DNA from: Vibrio nereis NBRC 15637 | GTDB lineage: Bacteria > Pseudomonadota > Gammaproteobacteria > Enterobacterales > Vibrionaceae | Reading direction: 5' to 3' | DNA: 64,000 nt | Assembly: GCF_001591105.1 (NCBI RefSeq) | Contig: NZ_BCUD01000001.1 | Location: forward strand, 62,001-126,000 | Notes under the pieces: generated by a model | Databases searched by the model: none | What the model was told of the DNA's origin: nothing | What the model saw: only the letters and a program-made list of their open reading frames with translations | Translations under genes and position numbers: made by a program | In this document: positions 27,195 through 37,028 of the stretch, one piece after another | Numbering within the stretch: position 1 is the first letter of the stretch | Layout of the letters: each line of letters begins with the position of its first letter

Positions 27195-30100
27195 TTACTC
27201 GATGCCTAGGGTACTCGGAACACTTTGAGGGATTACAAACATCCGTTGTGATTGCGGTTGCACGACCTTGAAGGTGTATCGTTTAGGCGTTGAACCTGGT
27301 ACCAAATCATGGCCTGATGTCGGAGAACCACTGAGCTCTGTGACCCCAGCAAACGAAATGCTGTAAGTACCAATTCCGTCAGGAGCATCAAGCCCAGTTA
27401 AGGTCGCAGTATGCACGCCAGTTGGCAGTGTATGTGGGAACGAGAAGCAGTATTTGCTATACGTTGTGGCAGTTTGTCCAAGACGCTGGCCATTCACATC
27501 GAGTGCAAAATTATCGTCTTTCGCGCCACCATTGTCACACACTGTAATCACGATGTCTGCTTCAGCGACCTCGACTTGTAACTCATTTGACCAATCTGCG
27601 TTTTTAATGTCTAAACGTTTGGACTTCACCGGGTAAGTGCCTGGTGCCAAATCTTTAGGTATACGGAAAGTCACACTAGTACTAGTTAAGTGCAGTATAG
27701 AGACCTGATGCTCACCAAACATCACCACATTTTCCGAGGCATATTTAGAAAAACCAGACCCTGTTACTGTCAACATATCATTCGCTGCAGCTTGGGTTTT
27801 AGATACGCTGGTGAGCACTAAGTCGGCATCTACTTTGATTGCCTCTATTGCTTCTTCTGCAGGTAAATCAAAGGCCAAATGTTTGACCGAAACATCAAAG
27901 ATGTCATCGTCGGTATCGAACAGGCTGGCGTCCGCATACAACCACATCTCTGTACCATCGCTATTGATGTAGTAAGGCTTATACGATTTACTGATACCAG
28001 ATACTGTGCTGGTTAGCGTAACCTGCGGGTACTTCTTACTGCTCCAGAAGTCAGGTTTGACTGGTTGGAATCCTTTACCCGTGATGGTGATTTTCTTATC
28101 TTCCTCATCTGGCATGATAACTGCGGGTTCAACGTTGTCTATTTCGAGTGCGACTTCTACTTCAAAATCGAGAACAACATCAACCGTTGACAGATCCGTC
28201 AGGGTTTTACCCACATCAATCCCAGCTAAAGTTAAGTCCTTGACGACAAGCAGTTGACCCAAGACAGGAATAGCTTTTTTAACTGCGTTTCCTGCGAGTT
28301 TTGCCAGCGCCTCCGCGGTTAAATTTTTTGCCGCTTCTTTGAAAATGGCTTGAGTGACAGGGCCATAGCTGACGAAGTCATTAATCAGTTTATTTACGAC
28401 ATCTGTTTTAAATTCGTCTAGGCTTTGACCACCATTAGTAAATTCGAGTACTTCCGCAGAAAACCAAGGAGCCTCTTGCATAAAAATAGAGGCGAGCTTG
28501 CTTTTACTGATGGTCAGTAGACCCGCATTATCCAAAATGAACATTAATTGAGGCAGTACGACGCCATCAATAATGGTTCTCGAAACCAAAAATTGGCGTA
28601 TGTTTTGTTCATGCGCGGAAATCTGGCTAGGAGTTAACTTTGCGTCGTAGCTATTATCGATGCCTGCACTTAGCACTCTGACTTTTGAATCCTGCACAGC
28701 AGAGCCATTACATACACCTGTAGACGCGATATTCCACATTGTCTCCTGAGGGCCGACATAGTTTGAACTCCACATACCAGAACCATATTGGCAAATCGCT
28801 TTACCTTCGGTATCGGTGACTTGAAAAGCAAGGTGTAGGCGTGTGTCATTCTCGATGTTGAATTGATTTTTCGCATCAATTTTCACCCCGATATCGTCTA
28901 TCTCTTCCTCTGGTGTGATGACGATTTGAGAAGAAGAGCGAGCTTGAACGGCTGCGTTTTGGCTTTGTGATAACAAGGCTTTGATGTCATTCAGTGCTTG
29001 CAGGTAATGTGGGGACTGATAAATTTCTTGCGATACCATGTAATCGATATCGTTCGCTAGTCCGCTATAAATAAACGCACCTAACTTTTGTACGCTTTCT
29101 AAAGCGTAAATGTCTTGCAGAGTTTGTTCAGCACCTTCTGATGACCAATCATAGTTGATTCCATACCATAGGTAGCCGACGGCGGTAGTCGCAGAAGTAA
29201 TGTGCGCCGCTTGCGTATTTGGCAGTACGGGCACGTAACCAATGGTATGCAGTTCGTCGTTAATGTATTTAACCAGTGAGGCCACTTCTGGTTTTGCAAC
29301 GTCAATGTTGACTGTCGCGCCATCAGCGGTGAAAGGCACTTCATTATTTAATGTGGTCGATAGGTATAAATTTTCAGCGGTTATACCGTCCGGCAATTGA
29401 GCAGTTACATTGTGTTCTGTGGTGTTTTTGTAATTCACAATGTATCGCTGAGTTTGCCCATTTGCGTGGTCGATATAAACTTCGCCAGCAGTAAAATCAT
29501 TTGGCAGTGTGATAGTGCGACTTTCAGAACCATTACTTGCGTTGATGTCTACCACCCCTGCAGGGAAGTGTAGCTTGAAGGCTTGGTTTAAATTTTCACC
29601 TTCTAAAGTCAACAGGTCATTAACTAAAGAAACTTGGTTTAAGTACAAACTGTCTTCAGGAAGAACTTCCAGAGGGTACTCACCCGATCGGGTCGCTCCA
29701 TCCGTGATTAGAAGAAGATTGTTGCCGATTTTTAGATCTGCACAATTGACTTCTAGCTCTTGGCCATTGACGCTATGTGGCAGTTCAATACTGCTAGCTT
29801 GGTGGCTTGCAATCACTTTAAGGTTAGTAAGAGCACTGCCGTCTGACAGAGTAATATTGACTGTATGGGTCGGTAAACACTGGAATGTGGTTTGGCCGTT
29901 GCTATCTTTAATCTCGGTGATCTCTAAAGCACTATCGATAGAGGGAAGCATCACGGTATTTAGATCGTTATCCTGGTTATCATCGATTAGATCATTGTCG
30001 TTATCTAGGTCAACGAAGTCAGACGCAGAATCGCCATCGTTATTCGCTGGCTCCAATACATTATCACCGACTTCAATACTGTCTAATATGCCGTTGTTAT

Positions 30101-31589
30101 CGCTGTCTTCGTCTTGGCTGTTAATATTCCCGTCTAGGTCGACATCGAGAGCGATATTGATGGCTTCAAGTTGATCGGCAATCAGGTCATTATCGCTGTC
30201 TAGGTCCCACCAAGATGGTAGCCCGTCGTTATCTAAATCAAGAACGGGTGTGCTTCGGCCATAGAACTCAACGCCGTCGCTCAACCCATCGCCATCGCTA
30301 TCAGAGTTTAAGGCATTGCTGTCGAGGGCTTTTTCAAGATCGTCACTTAACCCATCCTGGTCTGAATCTAGGAAAATGAGTGCTTGATAATCGATTTTAG
30401 TGCTGACGTCGGAGCCAAGTGCAAAGTAGTAGTTGCCCGCAGAAGGAACAACAGCGCTGATAATACGTTGATTAGGCAGTGAGTGCTCGATGAAGGCAAC
30501 AGGGACACCTTGCGCGTTAACCAGTGTTAAGAAACCACTGAATTCACTCGAGGTTCTGAGCTGAATAGATACGCGTCCTTCCGGTAAAGCAAGTTTAAAG
30601 TAATCTTGATCGTAACCATTAGTGCCTTGTATAGCTCCCGAAATAAATGCAGGGAAGCCATTGACCGTTTCGGAAACAGAAATGCCATCATTGTTCCAGC
30701 TCGCTTCAATATGTTCCGGCCAGCTGTCTTTACCTGCGTCAAATGGGTACCCATCAAGTTCATCAACAACACCATCACCATCTTCATCGGTGTCGTGATA
30801 GTTGCTGATACCATCACCATCGCTGTCTGAGTGTGATGCTTTATCTGCGGGGAAAAGGTCATCTTTAAGGTAGCCATCTCCATCGGCGTCTAAGTCGGCG
30901 CCATCTTGGACACCATCGCCATCCAGATCATCGATGACGTTAATGCTAAAAGAAGCCGTTGAAGATAGGCCTTGTTCGTTGTCCAAAATCAACTCAAGCG
31001 TGTATTGCCCTAAGGTATCGGCATAGAACCCAGTGCTCAGTGAGTTTTGGCTAGTAATTTGATACTGGCTATCATCAGGTGCTTGTGTCACCCGCCATTT
31101 AGGGTTGACGCCAACAGAGCCGTCGCTAGACAGTACGGAAAGGTTGGCTTGGTTTGCGATTGGCCAGTTAAGGACTCGGGAGATGGTATCTTTACCGATA
31201 ATTTTTGCCGTTGGTATTGGGTTTGACTTATCTGCGTTAATTTCGATCGAGTCAGTTACCGTAAACTCGCCATCGCTGACGGTGACCTTCAACACGAAGG
31301 TTTCTGTCTCGGTTAACTCCGGTAAGCGTAATGTCAGGTTGCCTGACTCATCAACGTTGCTTAAATCGAGTTGGCTAGTCCCTTGGAGTTGCTCCCATTG
31401 GAAAGAGAGTGTGTCGCCATCAGGATCGGCAGCGTTAATTTGAATGGTGATTTCTCTTTGGCCGTATGTTTGAGCATGCTCTGATTCGATAGAGACAGTC
31501 GGTGAGCTGTTGTTATCGTCCCAAAAGCAGCCGCTTATCCCCAGCACACTGCCGATTATCATACAGAGTTTGGTTTTATTCCCTAGCAC
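27195..31589 (-). CDS. Giant modular lipoprotein with TSP3-like calcium repeats, PPC and IPT-like domains
   Basis: A 1464-aa surface or outer-membrane lipoprotein of unknown function. The lipobox ends at GISGC (Cys21), followed by Phe-Trp rather than the inner-membrane Asp signal. Order: Ig/PKD-like region with INAADPDGDTLSFQW (about 30-120), a second Ig-like region (to 215), Asp-rich DxDGDG repeats (218-290), a PPC-like beta domain (about 295-405), a longer Asp-rich block (405-545), Ig-like and helical parts, then two IPT/TIG-like units (about 1155-1350) with ITGKGFQP and VTGSGFSKY, and a C-terminal beta domain. The start is a GTG after GAGGGACC. No enzyme motif is seen. Adhesion or matrix binding is inference. 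Confidence 0.8.
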   Translation of the reverse strand: MLGNKTKLCMIIGSVLGISGCFWDDNNSSPTVSIESEHAQTYGQREITIQINAADPDGDTLSFQWEQLQGTSQLDLSNVDESGNLTLRLPELTETETFVLKVTVSDGEFTVTDSIEINADKSNPIPTAKIIGKDTISRVLNWPIANQANLSVLSSDGSVGVNPKWRVTQAPDDSQYQITSQNSLSTGFYADTLGQYTLELILDNEQGLSSTASFSINVIDDLDGDGVQDGADLDADGDGYLKDDLFPADKASHSDSDGDGISNYHDTDEDGDGVVDELDGYPFDAGKDSWPEHIEASWNNDGISVSETVNGFPAFISGAIQGTNGYDQDYFKLALPEGRVSIQLRTSSEFSGFLTLVNAQGVPVAFIEHSLPNQRIISAVVPSAGNYYFALGSDVSTKIDYQALIFLDSDQDGLSDDLEKALDSNALNSDSDGDGLSDGVEFYGRSTPVLDLDNDGLPSWWDLDSDNDLIADQLEAINIALDVDLDGNINSQDEDSDNNGILDSIEVGDNVLEPANNDGDSASDFVDLDNDNDLIDDNQDNDLNTVMLPSIDSALEITEIKDSNGQTTFQCLPTHTVNITLSDGSALTNLKVIASHQASSIELPHSVNGQELEVNCADLKIGNNLLLITDGATRSGEYPLEVLPEDSLYLNQVSLVNDLLTLEGENLNQAFKLHFPAGVVDINASNGSESRTITLPNDFTAGEVYIDHANGQTQRYIVNYKNTTEHNVTAQLPDGITAENLYLSTTLNNEVPFTADGATVNIDVAKPEVASLVKYINDELHTIGYVPVLPNTQAAHITSATTAVGYLWYGINYDWSSEGAEQTLQDIYALESVQKLGAFIYSGLANDIDYMVSQEIYQSPHYLQALNDIKALLSQSQNAAVQARSSSQIVITPEEEIDDIGVKIDAKNQFNIENDTRLHLAFQVTDTEGKAICQYGSGMWSSNYVGPQETMWNIASTGVCNGSAVQDSKVRVLSAGIDNSYDAKLTPSQISAHEQNIRQFLVSRTIIDGVVLPQLMFILDNAGLLTISKSKLASIFMQEAPWFSAEVLEFTNGGQSLDEFKTDVVNKLINDFVSYGPVTQAIFKEAAKNLTAEALAKLAGNAVKKAIPVLGQLLVVKDLTLAGIDVGKTLTDLSTVDVVLDFEVEVALEIDNVEPAVIMPDEEDKKITITGKGFQPVKPDFWSSKKYPQVTLTSTVSGISKSYKPYYINSDGTEMWLYADASLFDTDDDIFDVSVKHLAFDLPAEEAIEAIKVDADLVLTSVSKTQAAANDMLTVTGSGFSKYASENVVMFGEHQVSILHLTSTSVTFRIPKDLAPGTYPVKSKRLDIKNADWSNELQVEVAEADIVITVCDNGGAKDDNFALDVNGQRLGQTATTYSKYCFSFPHTLPTGVHTATLTGLDAPDGIGTYSISFAGVTELSGSPTSGHDLVPGSTPKRYTFKVVQPQSQRMFVIPQSVPSTLGIE

Positions 31590-31988
31590 GGTTGGTCCCT
31601 CTAATTAGAATGGCATTCCATTTCATGTGGTTGTAAGTGAATGAAATTATTGAAGTTAGATTGCCAATCTTACTTTGAGTTTTTGAGTGGTTTATGTGCT
31701 ATTTATGAGAATAATAAACTTGAAAGTTATAGTGTTAAATCATGTTAAGTGCTTCGCATAAGAGTGCGTCAAGATTTCATTGCTAGGTTGCTGATATCTT
31801 TGATTTGATTTGCGATTAAAAGTGTATTCTTGGGTAAATAGACAGGTAGGGTGGTTAGAAAAATTTGCGGTACTTCTAAAGTTTAACTTGCAGCTATTGT
31901 TTGATTGAAAATGGTAGAACCCCGCGCGAATTTAAGCTGGCTAATGAGCAGTTAAGCCAGCTTACTTTGGCTTTAGTACGCGTGAAAT
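31590..31988. other. Intergenic region between lipoprotein and GST genes
   Basis: About 400 bp, AT-rich, no credible ORF. It presumably holds the lipoprotein promoter. A hairpin AAGCTGGCT / AGCCAGCTT (31934-31963) near the GST end could terminate the GST transcript, though it lacks a long U-run. Confidence 0.5.
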
Positions 31989-32666
31989 TTATGACAGGTT
32001 GAAGTTAGAAGGAAACAGTGCTTTTTTCGCTTCCTCATCCATGATGTTTTTAAACTCATGTCTTGTTCCCATTGTTCTCGCCATTTCAACGGCAGGGCGG
32101 CTATTGATGCGTTTAAACCATGTTTGCAGGTTAGGGTAGTCACTTAAACGCCCTTCGCCCAGTACACGGTCAGCTTTATCTACCCAGCCCCAAGCTGAAA
32201 TATCTGCAATGGTAAATTGCTCGCCGACAAGATAGGTTCTGCCTGCCAAGTGTTGGTCCAAAATGGCGTAGTGGCGCTCTGCTTCTTTCATAAAGCGGTT
32301 TTTAGCATAGTCATTTGGCCCTAGTGCAGCGTAATGAAAATGCACCGATTGGCCAGAAAATGGACCAAGCCCAGATGAAATGAACATTAACCATGATAGC
32401 AATTGAGCTTTGTGTTCTGCTTGGCCTAACAGTTGACTGTGTTTCTCTGCAAGATAGAGCAAAATCGCCGTAGAATCGAAGACGAACACGCCATTGTCAT
32501 CAATCGCAGGCAGTTTTCCATTGGGATTGACCTTTCTAAACTCCGCGTCATGCTGCTCGCCTTTAAAGGTATCTACAGGGACTAATTCGAACGGCAAGTC
32601 AGTTTCGGCTAAAAACAGCGCAATCTTCATCGGGTTGGGTGTTGGGTGGTAATAGAACTTAATCAT
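31989..32666 (-). CDS. Glutathione S-transferase
   Basis: A 225-aa cytosolic GST with an N-terminal thioredoxin-like domain (KFYYHPTPNPMKIALFLAE, NPNGKLPAIDD with cis-Pro, DSTAILLYLAEK) and an all-helical C-terminal domain (YLVGEQFTIADISAWGWV). It resembles the Ure2p/YfcG-like or YghU-like bacterial group. These conjugate glutathione or act as disulfide-bond oxidoreductases. It is divergent from the adjacent LysR gene with a 115-bp gap, a layout typical of regulator and target. Confidence 0.9.
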   Translation of the reverse strand: MIKFYYHPTPNPMKIALFLAETDLPFELVPVDTFKGEQHDAEFRKVNPNGKLPAIDDNGVFVFDSTAILLYLAEKHSQLLGQAEHKAQLLSWLMFISSGLGPFSGQSVHFHYAALGPNDYAKNRFMKEAERHYAILDQHLAGRTYLVGEQFTIADISAWGWVDKADRVLGEGRLSDYPNLQTWFKRINSRPAVEMARTMGTRHEFKNIMDEEAKKALFPSNFNLS

Positions 32667-32781
32667 ATTGGATTCCTAATGTTATCTATCCATGTCTGAT
32701 GACTGAACTAGGAATATTCTATTGTTAGAATAAGTTGTGTAATATGGCTAATTATTGAAACCTGCTTTCTAAAATTTCGAA

Positions 32782-33666
32782 ATGTATAGTGTTAATGATC
32801 TGGAAACCTTTGTCGCGGTCGCCAAGCATGGTGGTATTTCACCTGCGGCACGTGTGTTGGGAATATCGGTTGCCACTACGAGTCATCGTTTGTCTAAGTT
32901 GGAGCAATCTCTCAAAGTAGCGTTGTTCCACCGTAGTAACCGTTCGCTCAAGTTAAGTGACGAGGGGGCTCGTTTTTTGGAGAGAATCGAGTTTATCCTT
33001 GAAGAGCTTCAACAGGCGGAATGTGAAATCAGTGGCCGTTCAACTCAGTTGAGAGGACACTTGCGAGTAACGATGTCCCCTTGGGTGCTCAAGCGGTTTG
33101 TTATGCCGAGTTTGCCCAAGTTTCAAGCTGAACATCCAGATTTAACCATTGACCTGAATGTTTCGGATCGGTTTGTTCCTTTGGCCGAAGAGATGACCGA
33201 TTGTGCTATTCGTGTCGGTGAGCTGGTGGACAGCTCAATGGTGGGCTACAAGTTGTCCGACAATAAGCGCGTGATTTGTGCTTCACCAGAGTATATTGCC
33301 CAATTCGGTGATATTGATTCCGTCACCAAGCTTCAGCAGGCTGCTTGGGTGTGTTTACCTTGGCAAACAAGCCTGATGGTAAAGCATGGCAACAAATCTA
33401 GCCAATCGATTCAGATGGCAAAGAAGCTGATCGTATCCAGCTCAGATATGTTAACTGAGGGAGCACTGCACGGTAGTGGTTTGGCGATTAAGTCTTACCT
33501 CGCGATTGAGCAAGAACTTGCCAATGGGTCATTAGTTGAGGTGATGCCAAGGTGCTTAAGTAACGACGATGCCCCCATTTCCTTTTTGTATCCTGCTGGG
33601 GCTAGAACAGTACGTAAGATTCAGTATTTTAAAGATTTCGTTAGTCATTTGTTTAGGTCGAGTTGA
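32782..33666 (+). CDS. LysR-family transcriptional regulator next to GST
   Basis: A 294-aa regulator. The helix-turn-helix GISPAARVLGISVATTSHRLSKLEQSL lies in residues about 18-50, followed by the effector-binding domain (LRGHLRVTMSPWVLKRFVMP). It probably regulates the divergent GST gene from the shared 115-bp region and itself by autoregulation; this rests on arrangement only. No ligand is suggested by the sequence. Confidence 0.88.
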   Translation: MYSVNDLETFVAVAKHGGISPAARVLGISVATTSHRLSKLEQSLKVALFHRSNRSLKLSDEGARFLERIEFILEELQQAECEISGRSTQLRGHLRVTMSPWVLKRFVMPSLPKFQAEHPDLTIDLNVSDRFVPLAEEMTDCAIRVGELVDSSMVGYKLSDNKRVICASPEYIAQFGDIDSVTKLQQAAWVCLPWQTSLMVKHGNKSSQSIQMAKKLIVSSSDMLTEGALHGSGLAIKSYLAIEQELANGSLVEVMPRCLSNDDAPISFLYPAGARTVRKIQYFKDFVSHLFRSS

Positions 33667-33840
33667 GAAATACAAGTGATTATGTGTGGTCGGTCTAATA
33701 GATTTCTCTGTAGTGCTAACTTGGTACTGGTTTTGCTTAACTTTCGAACTGTACATACGCAAAGCTTTTCGGTAGCATATCGCTCCCTGACAATCACTGA
33801 TTGTTTCAGTACTCGTCGAGCTCTATACGTCTAAGGCACC

Positions 33841-34449
33841 ATGCGCAGTATCCACACCAAGATAAAACCTGAATTTGAACCTTTGCTATCAGATCTGGCG
33901 CTCCACGCGCTTTTGCATCTGCGTACTAATCACAGCGCCAAAACGCTTAGCCGAAAAACTCGCGGTGAGATCAATGATATTCTTTCCGCTTGGTTGAATA
34001 AGTCTGCCAATACTAAAAAATATAAGCCGTTCAAGAAGAAAATTCGTTCTTTGGTGAGCCATACTCGCTCACAGAAGCTTGATATGGAAGCGATGTTAAG
34101 CAATTTGCTGACGCCCTTACGTGGTGATGAGCTACCTCATCTGGATAGTTTTCTTCTTTTGATCAATATGATCGAGAAAGAACTGAACACCACGGTATTG
34201 GTTTCAAGCCCTGAAGATGTGGATTTGAGTTATAACCCGAAAGGTTGCCTACTGTGTGTGTTATCTAACGACTTAAACGCGCATTTTGACAACAGAAACC
34301 GCTTGATTAGCGATATATCTATGCTGTTTCGTGGTACTCATGGTGAGAAGAGCGCGTTCTTACGCACCATTTATTCTTCGTCTCTGTTTGACCATAAAAT
34401 GGAATACGAAGATGAGGACTTTGTCCGAATTTCTCTGAACATTCGATAA
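33841..34449 (+). CDS. DUF2913-like protein
   Basis: A 202-aa soluble, mostly helical and basic protein. ALHALLHLRTNHSAKTLSRKTRGEINDILSAWL and KYKPFKKKIRSLV resemble the Vibrionaceae DUF2913 family as I remember it. Function is unknown. It stands alone between a LysR gene and a chemoreceptor gene and ends in a good terminator. No signal peptide or membrane segment is seen. Confidence 0.65.
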   Translation: MRSIHTKIKPEFEPLLSDLALHALLHLRTNHSAKTLSRKTRGEINDILSAWLNKSANTKKYKPFKKKIRSLVSHTRSQKLDMEAMLSNLLTPLRGDELPHLDSFLLLINMIEKELNTTVLVSSPEDVDLSYNPKGCLLCVLSNDLNAHFDNRNRLISDISMLFRGTHGEKSAFLRTIYSSSLFDHKMEYEDEDFVRISLNIR

Positions 34450-34477
34450 AAAAGCGGCAATTGATGCCGCTTTTTTG
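34447..34477. terminator. Bidirectional terminator
   Basis: AAAAAAGCGGCA / TGCCGCTTTTTT with a five-base loop, between the convergent DUF2913-like and chemoreceptor genes; it begins at the DUF2913-like stop. Confidence 0.85.
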
Positions 34478-34496
34478 TTTCCTGAAGCTTAAAGCC

Positions 34497-36494
34497 TTAG
34501 ACGAGTTTGAACTCCTGAAGCTGAGAGTTCACTTTCTCTGCTTCAGATTGGTAACTTGAGACAACATTATTCATGTTCCCTGCCAAGTCACCCGTATTGA
34601 GTGCGATTTCGGTAAGGACATCGACATCTTTATCCACCGCTTCACTGGCTTTAGATTGTTCGGTCGTCGAGCTAGCGATACTGGTAATGTGCTCGTTCAC
34701 CGTTTCAATTAATGATTCAAGCTCCGATACACTTTCATTAACTAAAGATACCGATTCGAAAGTAGAGTCCGTCGCTTGGTGGCTCTTCGACATATTACTC
34801 ACTGCCGTTTGAGTATTTGTTGTGATGTTATGCAGTAGCTGAGAGATATGCTCTGTGGCTTCTTTACTGCGCTGCGCAAGATCGCGAACTTCTGATGAAA
34901 CGACAGCGAAGCCACGTCCATGCTCACCTGCACGAGCGGCTTCAATCGCTGCATTGAGTGCCAATAGATTGGTTTGCTCAGAGATGCCATTGATAGTATC
35001 GACAATTTTGCTCACGCTCTCTGCGTCTTTTTCCAATTGGTGAATGCAGCTTTGTGTTTGTTCTATTTGGTTCACAAGTGCACTCACAATCTCATAGGAT
35101 GATTTGCTTTGTTCCTGACAAGATAAGACTTTGTTGGCCATTTGCTCAGTTTCTTCTAAAGCACGCTCTGACGATGAAGCAATTTCCAGGCTTGATTGAG
35201 ACAGTTCAGTCATGGCCGCCGCTATGTTACCGCACTTGTCTGCTGTTGCTTGACTGCTGGTGCCCAGATCGTTCGCGCCTTGAACGATCTGGCTGAGGCT
35301 GTGCGAGCTGCTTTCATTCGCTTTTGTAACGTTAAATAGCAAGTCTTTGATGCTATCGGTTAATCCATTCACACTGCGCGATACTTGTGAAAGTTCATCC
35401 TTACCGTCATCAGCCAAAGATATGGTTAGATTTCGGTCACTAGACATGTTCGCGAGCTGGCGAGTCAGTGTACCTACTCGTTGCTTCAGGCTTTTAACGC
35501 AGACGGTTACCGTCGCGACTAAAACAACCGTTAACACTAGTGCCAATAACATGATCAGGTTCACTTGGAAGCTCGCATTTGCTGCGGCTGTGTCTGTGAC
35601 TGATAACATCTCTGTTTTGAGATTATTTCGAATTTGGTTAATGAGCTTAATCCGGCTTGTGGCCGCAGCAAACCACTGGGTTGGCTCAGGTCCTTGCAGT
35701 GATGAGAGTGTCTGTCTTTGATCTAGGTAGCGTTGTTGAACTTGCTCGACCTCTTTCCAGATAGGCGATGACATGGCGTCCCTAAGTTGGGTTGCAAAGT
35801 CCGAGTGTAGAGTTTGTTCTGCTTGGCGTTGAGCGTATTCACCCACCGCTAAATATTGTTCAATCGCAACATACTGTCCAACGTTAGAGCTTTGTCGCGA
35901 AAACGCGCCATTTAAAGCGCCACGAACCTGACCAGCGCGCTCTTTCATTTTAACTATGGCTATAAGAGCCTGACCTAAATCAGAGATATCTTGGTTCGCA
36001 ATCCGAGAGGACAATAACGATGCGTTATCAATGCTCAGTTGGTTTAAATTCGAATAGTAGGCGAAAGGAGAAGTTGTAGGCGAAAGTTGATCTACCTGTA
36101 CTCGAATATCTCTGAGTTTTGATAGCTGTTGGAATACGTCTGCCGCCAGGGTTTCTGTCATCGACGGTTGAAGATAAGTCGGAGAGTAAGCTCTTAGCGC
36201 CGTGATTTGAGCATCCGTCACTTTACGTTGTTTCTTAAGCGCAGCAACTTGCTGAGGGTTACCTTGACTGCCAAGCACACCTGCCGTTAAGCCACGTTCA
36301 ACCGCCAAGTTATGCGCAAGGTTGTCGTAAAGCAGTACCAATTGAATTGTCTCACTGTCGTTATGCGCAACGTCCACCGTTTGTTGATAGTTTTGCACTA
36401 ACTTTACAGCTGCTAGTAAGGCAAGAATGATGGGTACTCCGGCTAGTATCATAACGAGTCGGTGCAGCGAAATATTTCGCATCAATTGATTCAT
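34497..36494 (-). CDS. Methyl-accepting chemotaxis protein with NIT sensor domain
   Basis: A 665-aa chemoreceptor. Transmembrane helix 1 is at about 13-31. The periplasmic region resembles the nitrate/nitrite-sensing NIT domain ([21 protein letters not shown]). Helix 2 is at about 306-330, then HAMP ([22 protein letters not shown]) and a signalling domain with the conserved hairpin [27 protein letters not shown]. It transmits ligand occupancy to CheA/CheW. There is no C-terminal NWETF-like CheR tether. The true ligand is unproven. Confidence 0.92.
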   Translation of the reverse strand: MNQLMRNISLHRLVMILAGVPIILALLAAVKLVQNYQQTVDVAHNDSETIQLVLLYDNLAHNLAVERGLTAGVLGSQGNPQQVAALKKQRKVTDAQITALRAYSPTYLQPSMTETLAADVFQQLSKLRDIRVQVDQLSPTTSPFAYYSNLNQLSIDNASLLSSRIANQDISDLGQALIAIVKMKERAGQVRGALNGAFSRQSSNVGQYVAIEQYLAVGEYAQRQAEQTLHSDFATQLRDAMSSPIWKEVEQVQQRYLDQRQTLSSLQGPEPTQWFAAATSRIKLINQIRNNLKTEMLSVTDTAAANASFQVNLIMLLALVLTVVLVATVTVCVKSLKQRVGTLTRQLANMSSDRNLTISLADDGKDELSQVSRSVNGLTDSIKDLLFNVTKANESSSHSLSQIVQGANDLGTSSQATADKCGNIAAAMTELSQSSLEIASSSERALEETEQMANKVLSCQEQSKSSYEIVSALVNQIEQTQSCIHQLEKDAESVSKIVDTINGISEQTNLLALNAAIEAARAGEHGRGFAVVSSEVRDLAQRSKEATEHISQLLHNITTNTQTAVSNMSKSHQATDSTFESVSLVNESVSELESLIETVNEHITSIASSTTEQSKASEAVDKDVDVLTEIALNTGDLAGNMNNVVSSYQSEAEKVNSQLQEFKLV

Positions 36495-36787
36495 GTTCCC
36501 CCCGGAAAGTGAAAATTGGAAGCTTAATTGAGTGTAGCCTATTGTCCCTTAACTAAGTATGTTTAGTCTTGCTATTAATTTATTAAAAATTAGTAGTTTA
36601 ATTGATTTAAATCACGTTTTTGTTTGGTGTGATGTGGTTTTAGTGTGAAGTGTCTCCAATTTGTTGTGATCGAGCGTTCGAAAGGTCATGTCATAAAAAA
36701 TTCATGGAATGTGAGATTGAGTATTGTCTGAAAATTCATCATATTGTAATGACGATGTAACAAATGCAAAGAAAACAAGGAGTGTTT

Positions 36788-36889
36788 ATGCAGCATCAAG
36801 AAATGATCCAATATTCTCACTTAGGACTAATTAGCCGTATTTGTATTTTTTCGCTCGTCGGCATTATTACTATTTTTGCGGTTATCTAA
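36788..36889 (+). CDS. Small single-span membrane protein (33 aa)
   Basis: An ATG-started 33-codon ORF preceded by AAGGAG seven... specifically five bases before the ATG, a strong ribosome site. It encodes MQHQEMIQYSHLGLISR followed by a hydrophobic segment CIFSLVGIITIFAVI that reaches the C-terminus. This is the pattern of a small inner-membrane protein with its N-terminus in the cytoplasm. I do not recognise the family. It lies in the gap between the chemoreceptor gene (divergent) and selO (same strand, 140 bases on). Confidence 0.6.
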   Translation: MQHQEMIQYSHLGLISRICIFSLVGIITIFAVI

Positions 36890-37028
36890 CACACAGTAGC
36901 TAGAGTCTATAAGCCTTAGTAAGTTTGTGGTTACTTACCTTTAAGTATGATTTATTAGGGCGCAGTTGTGGATGTTCTTCCATTCAATGTGGTACGGTTA
37001 ACGATAAATTCATGTTAAGAGTTTGTGT

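Noticed and set aside
29509..30174. 221-codon open frame on the plus strand
   Set aside because: It is antisense to the Asp-rich repeat region of the lipoprotein gene. The repetitive GAT/GAC codons leave the opposite strand open. No ribosome site or family-like sequence.
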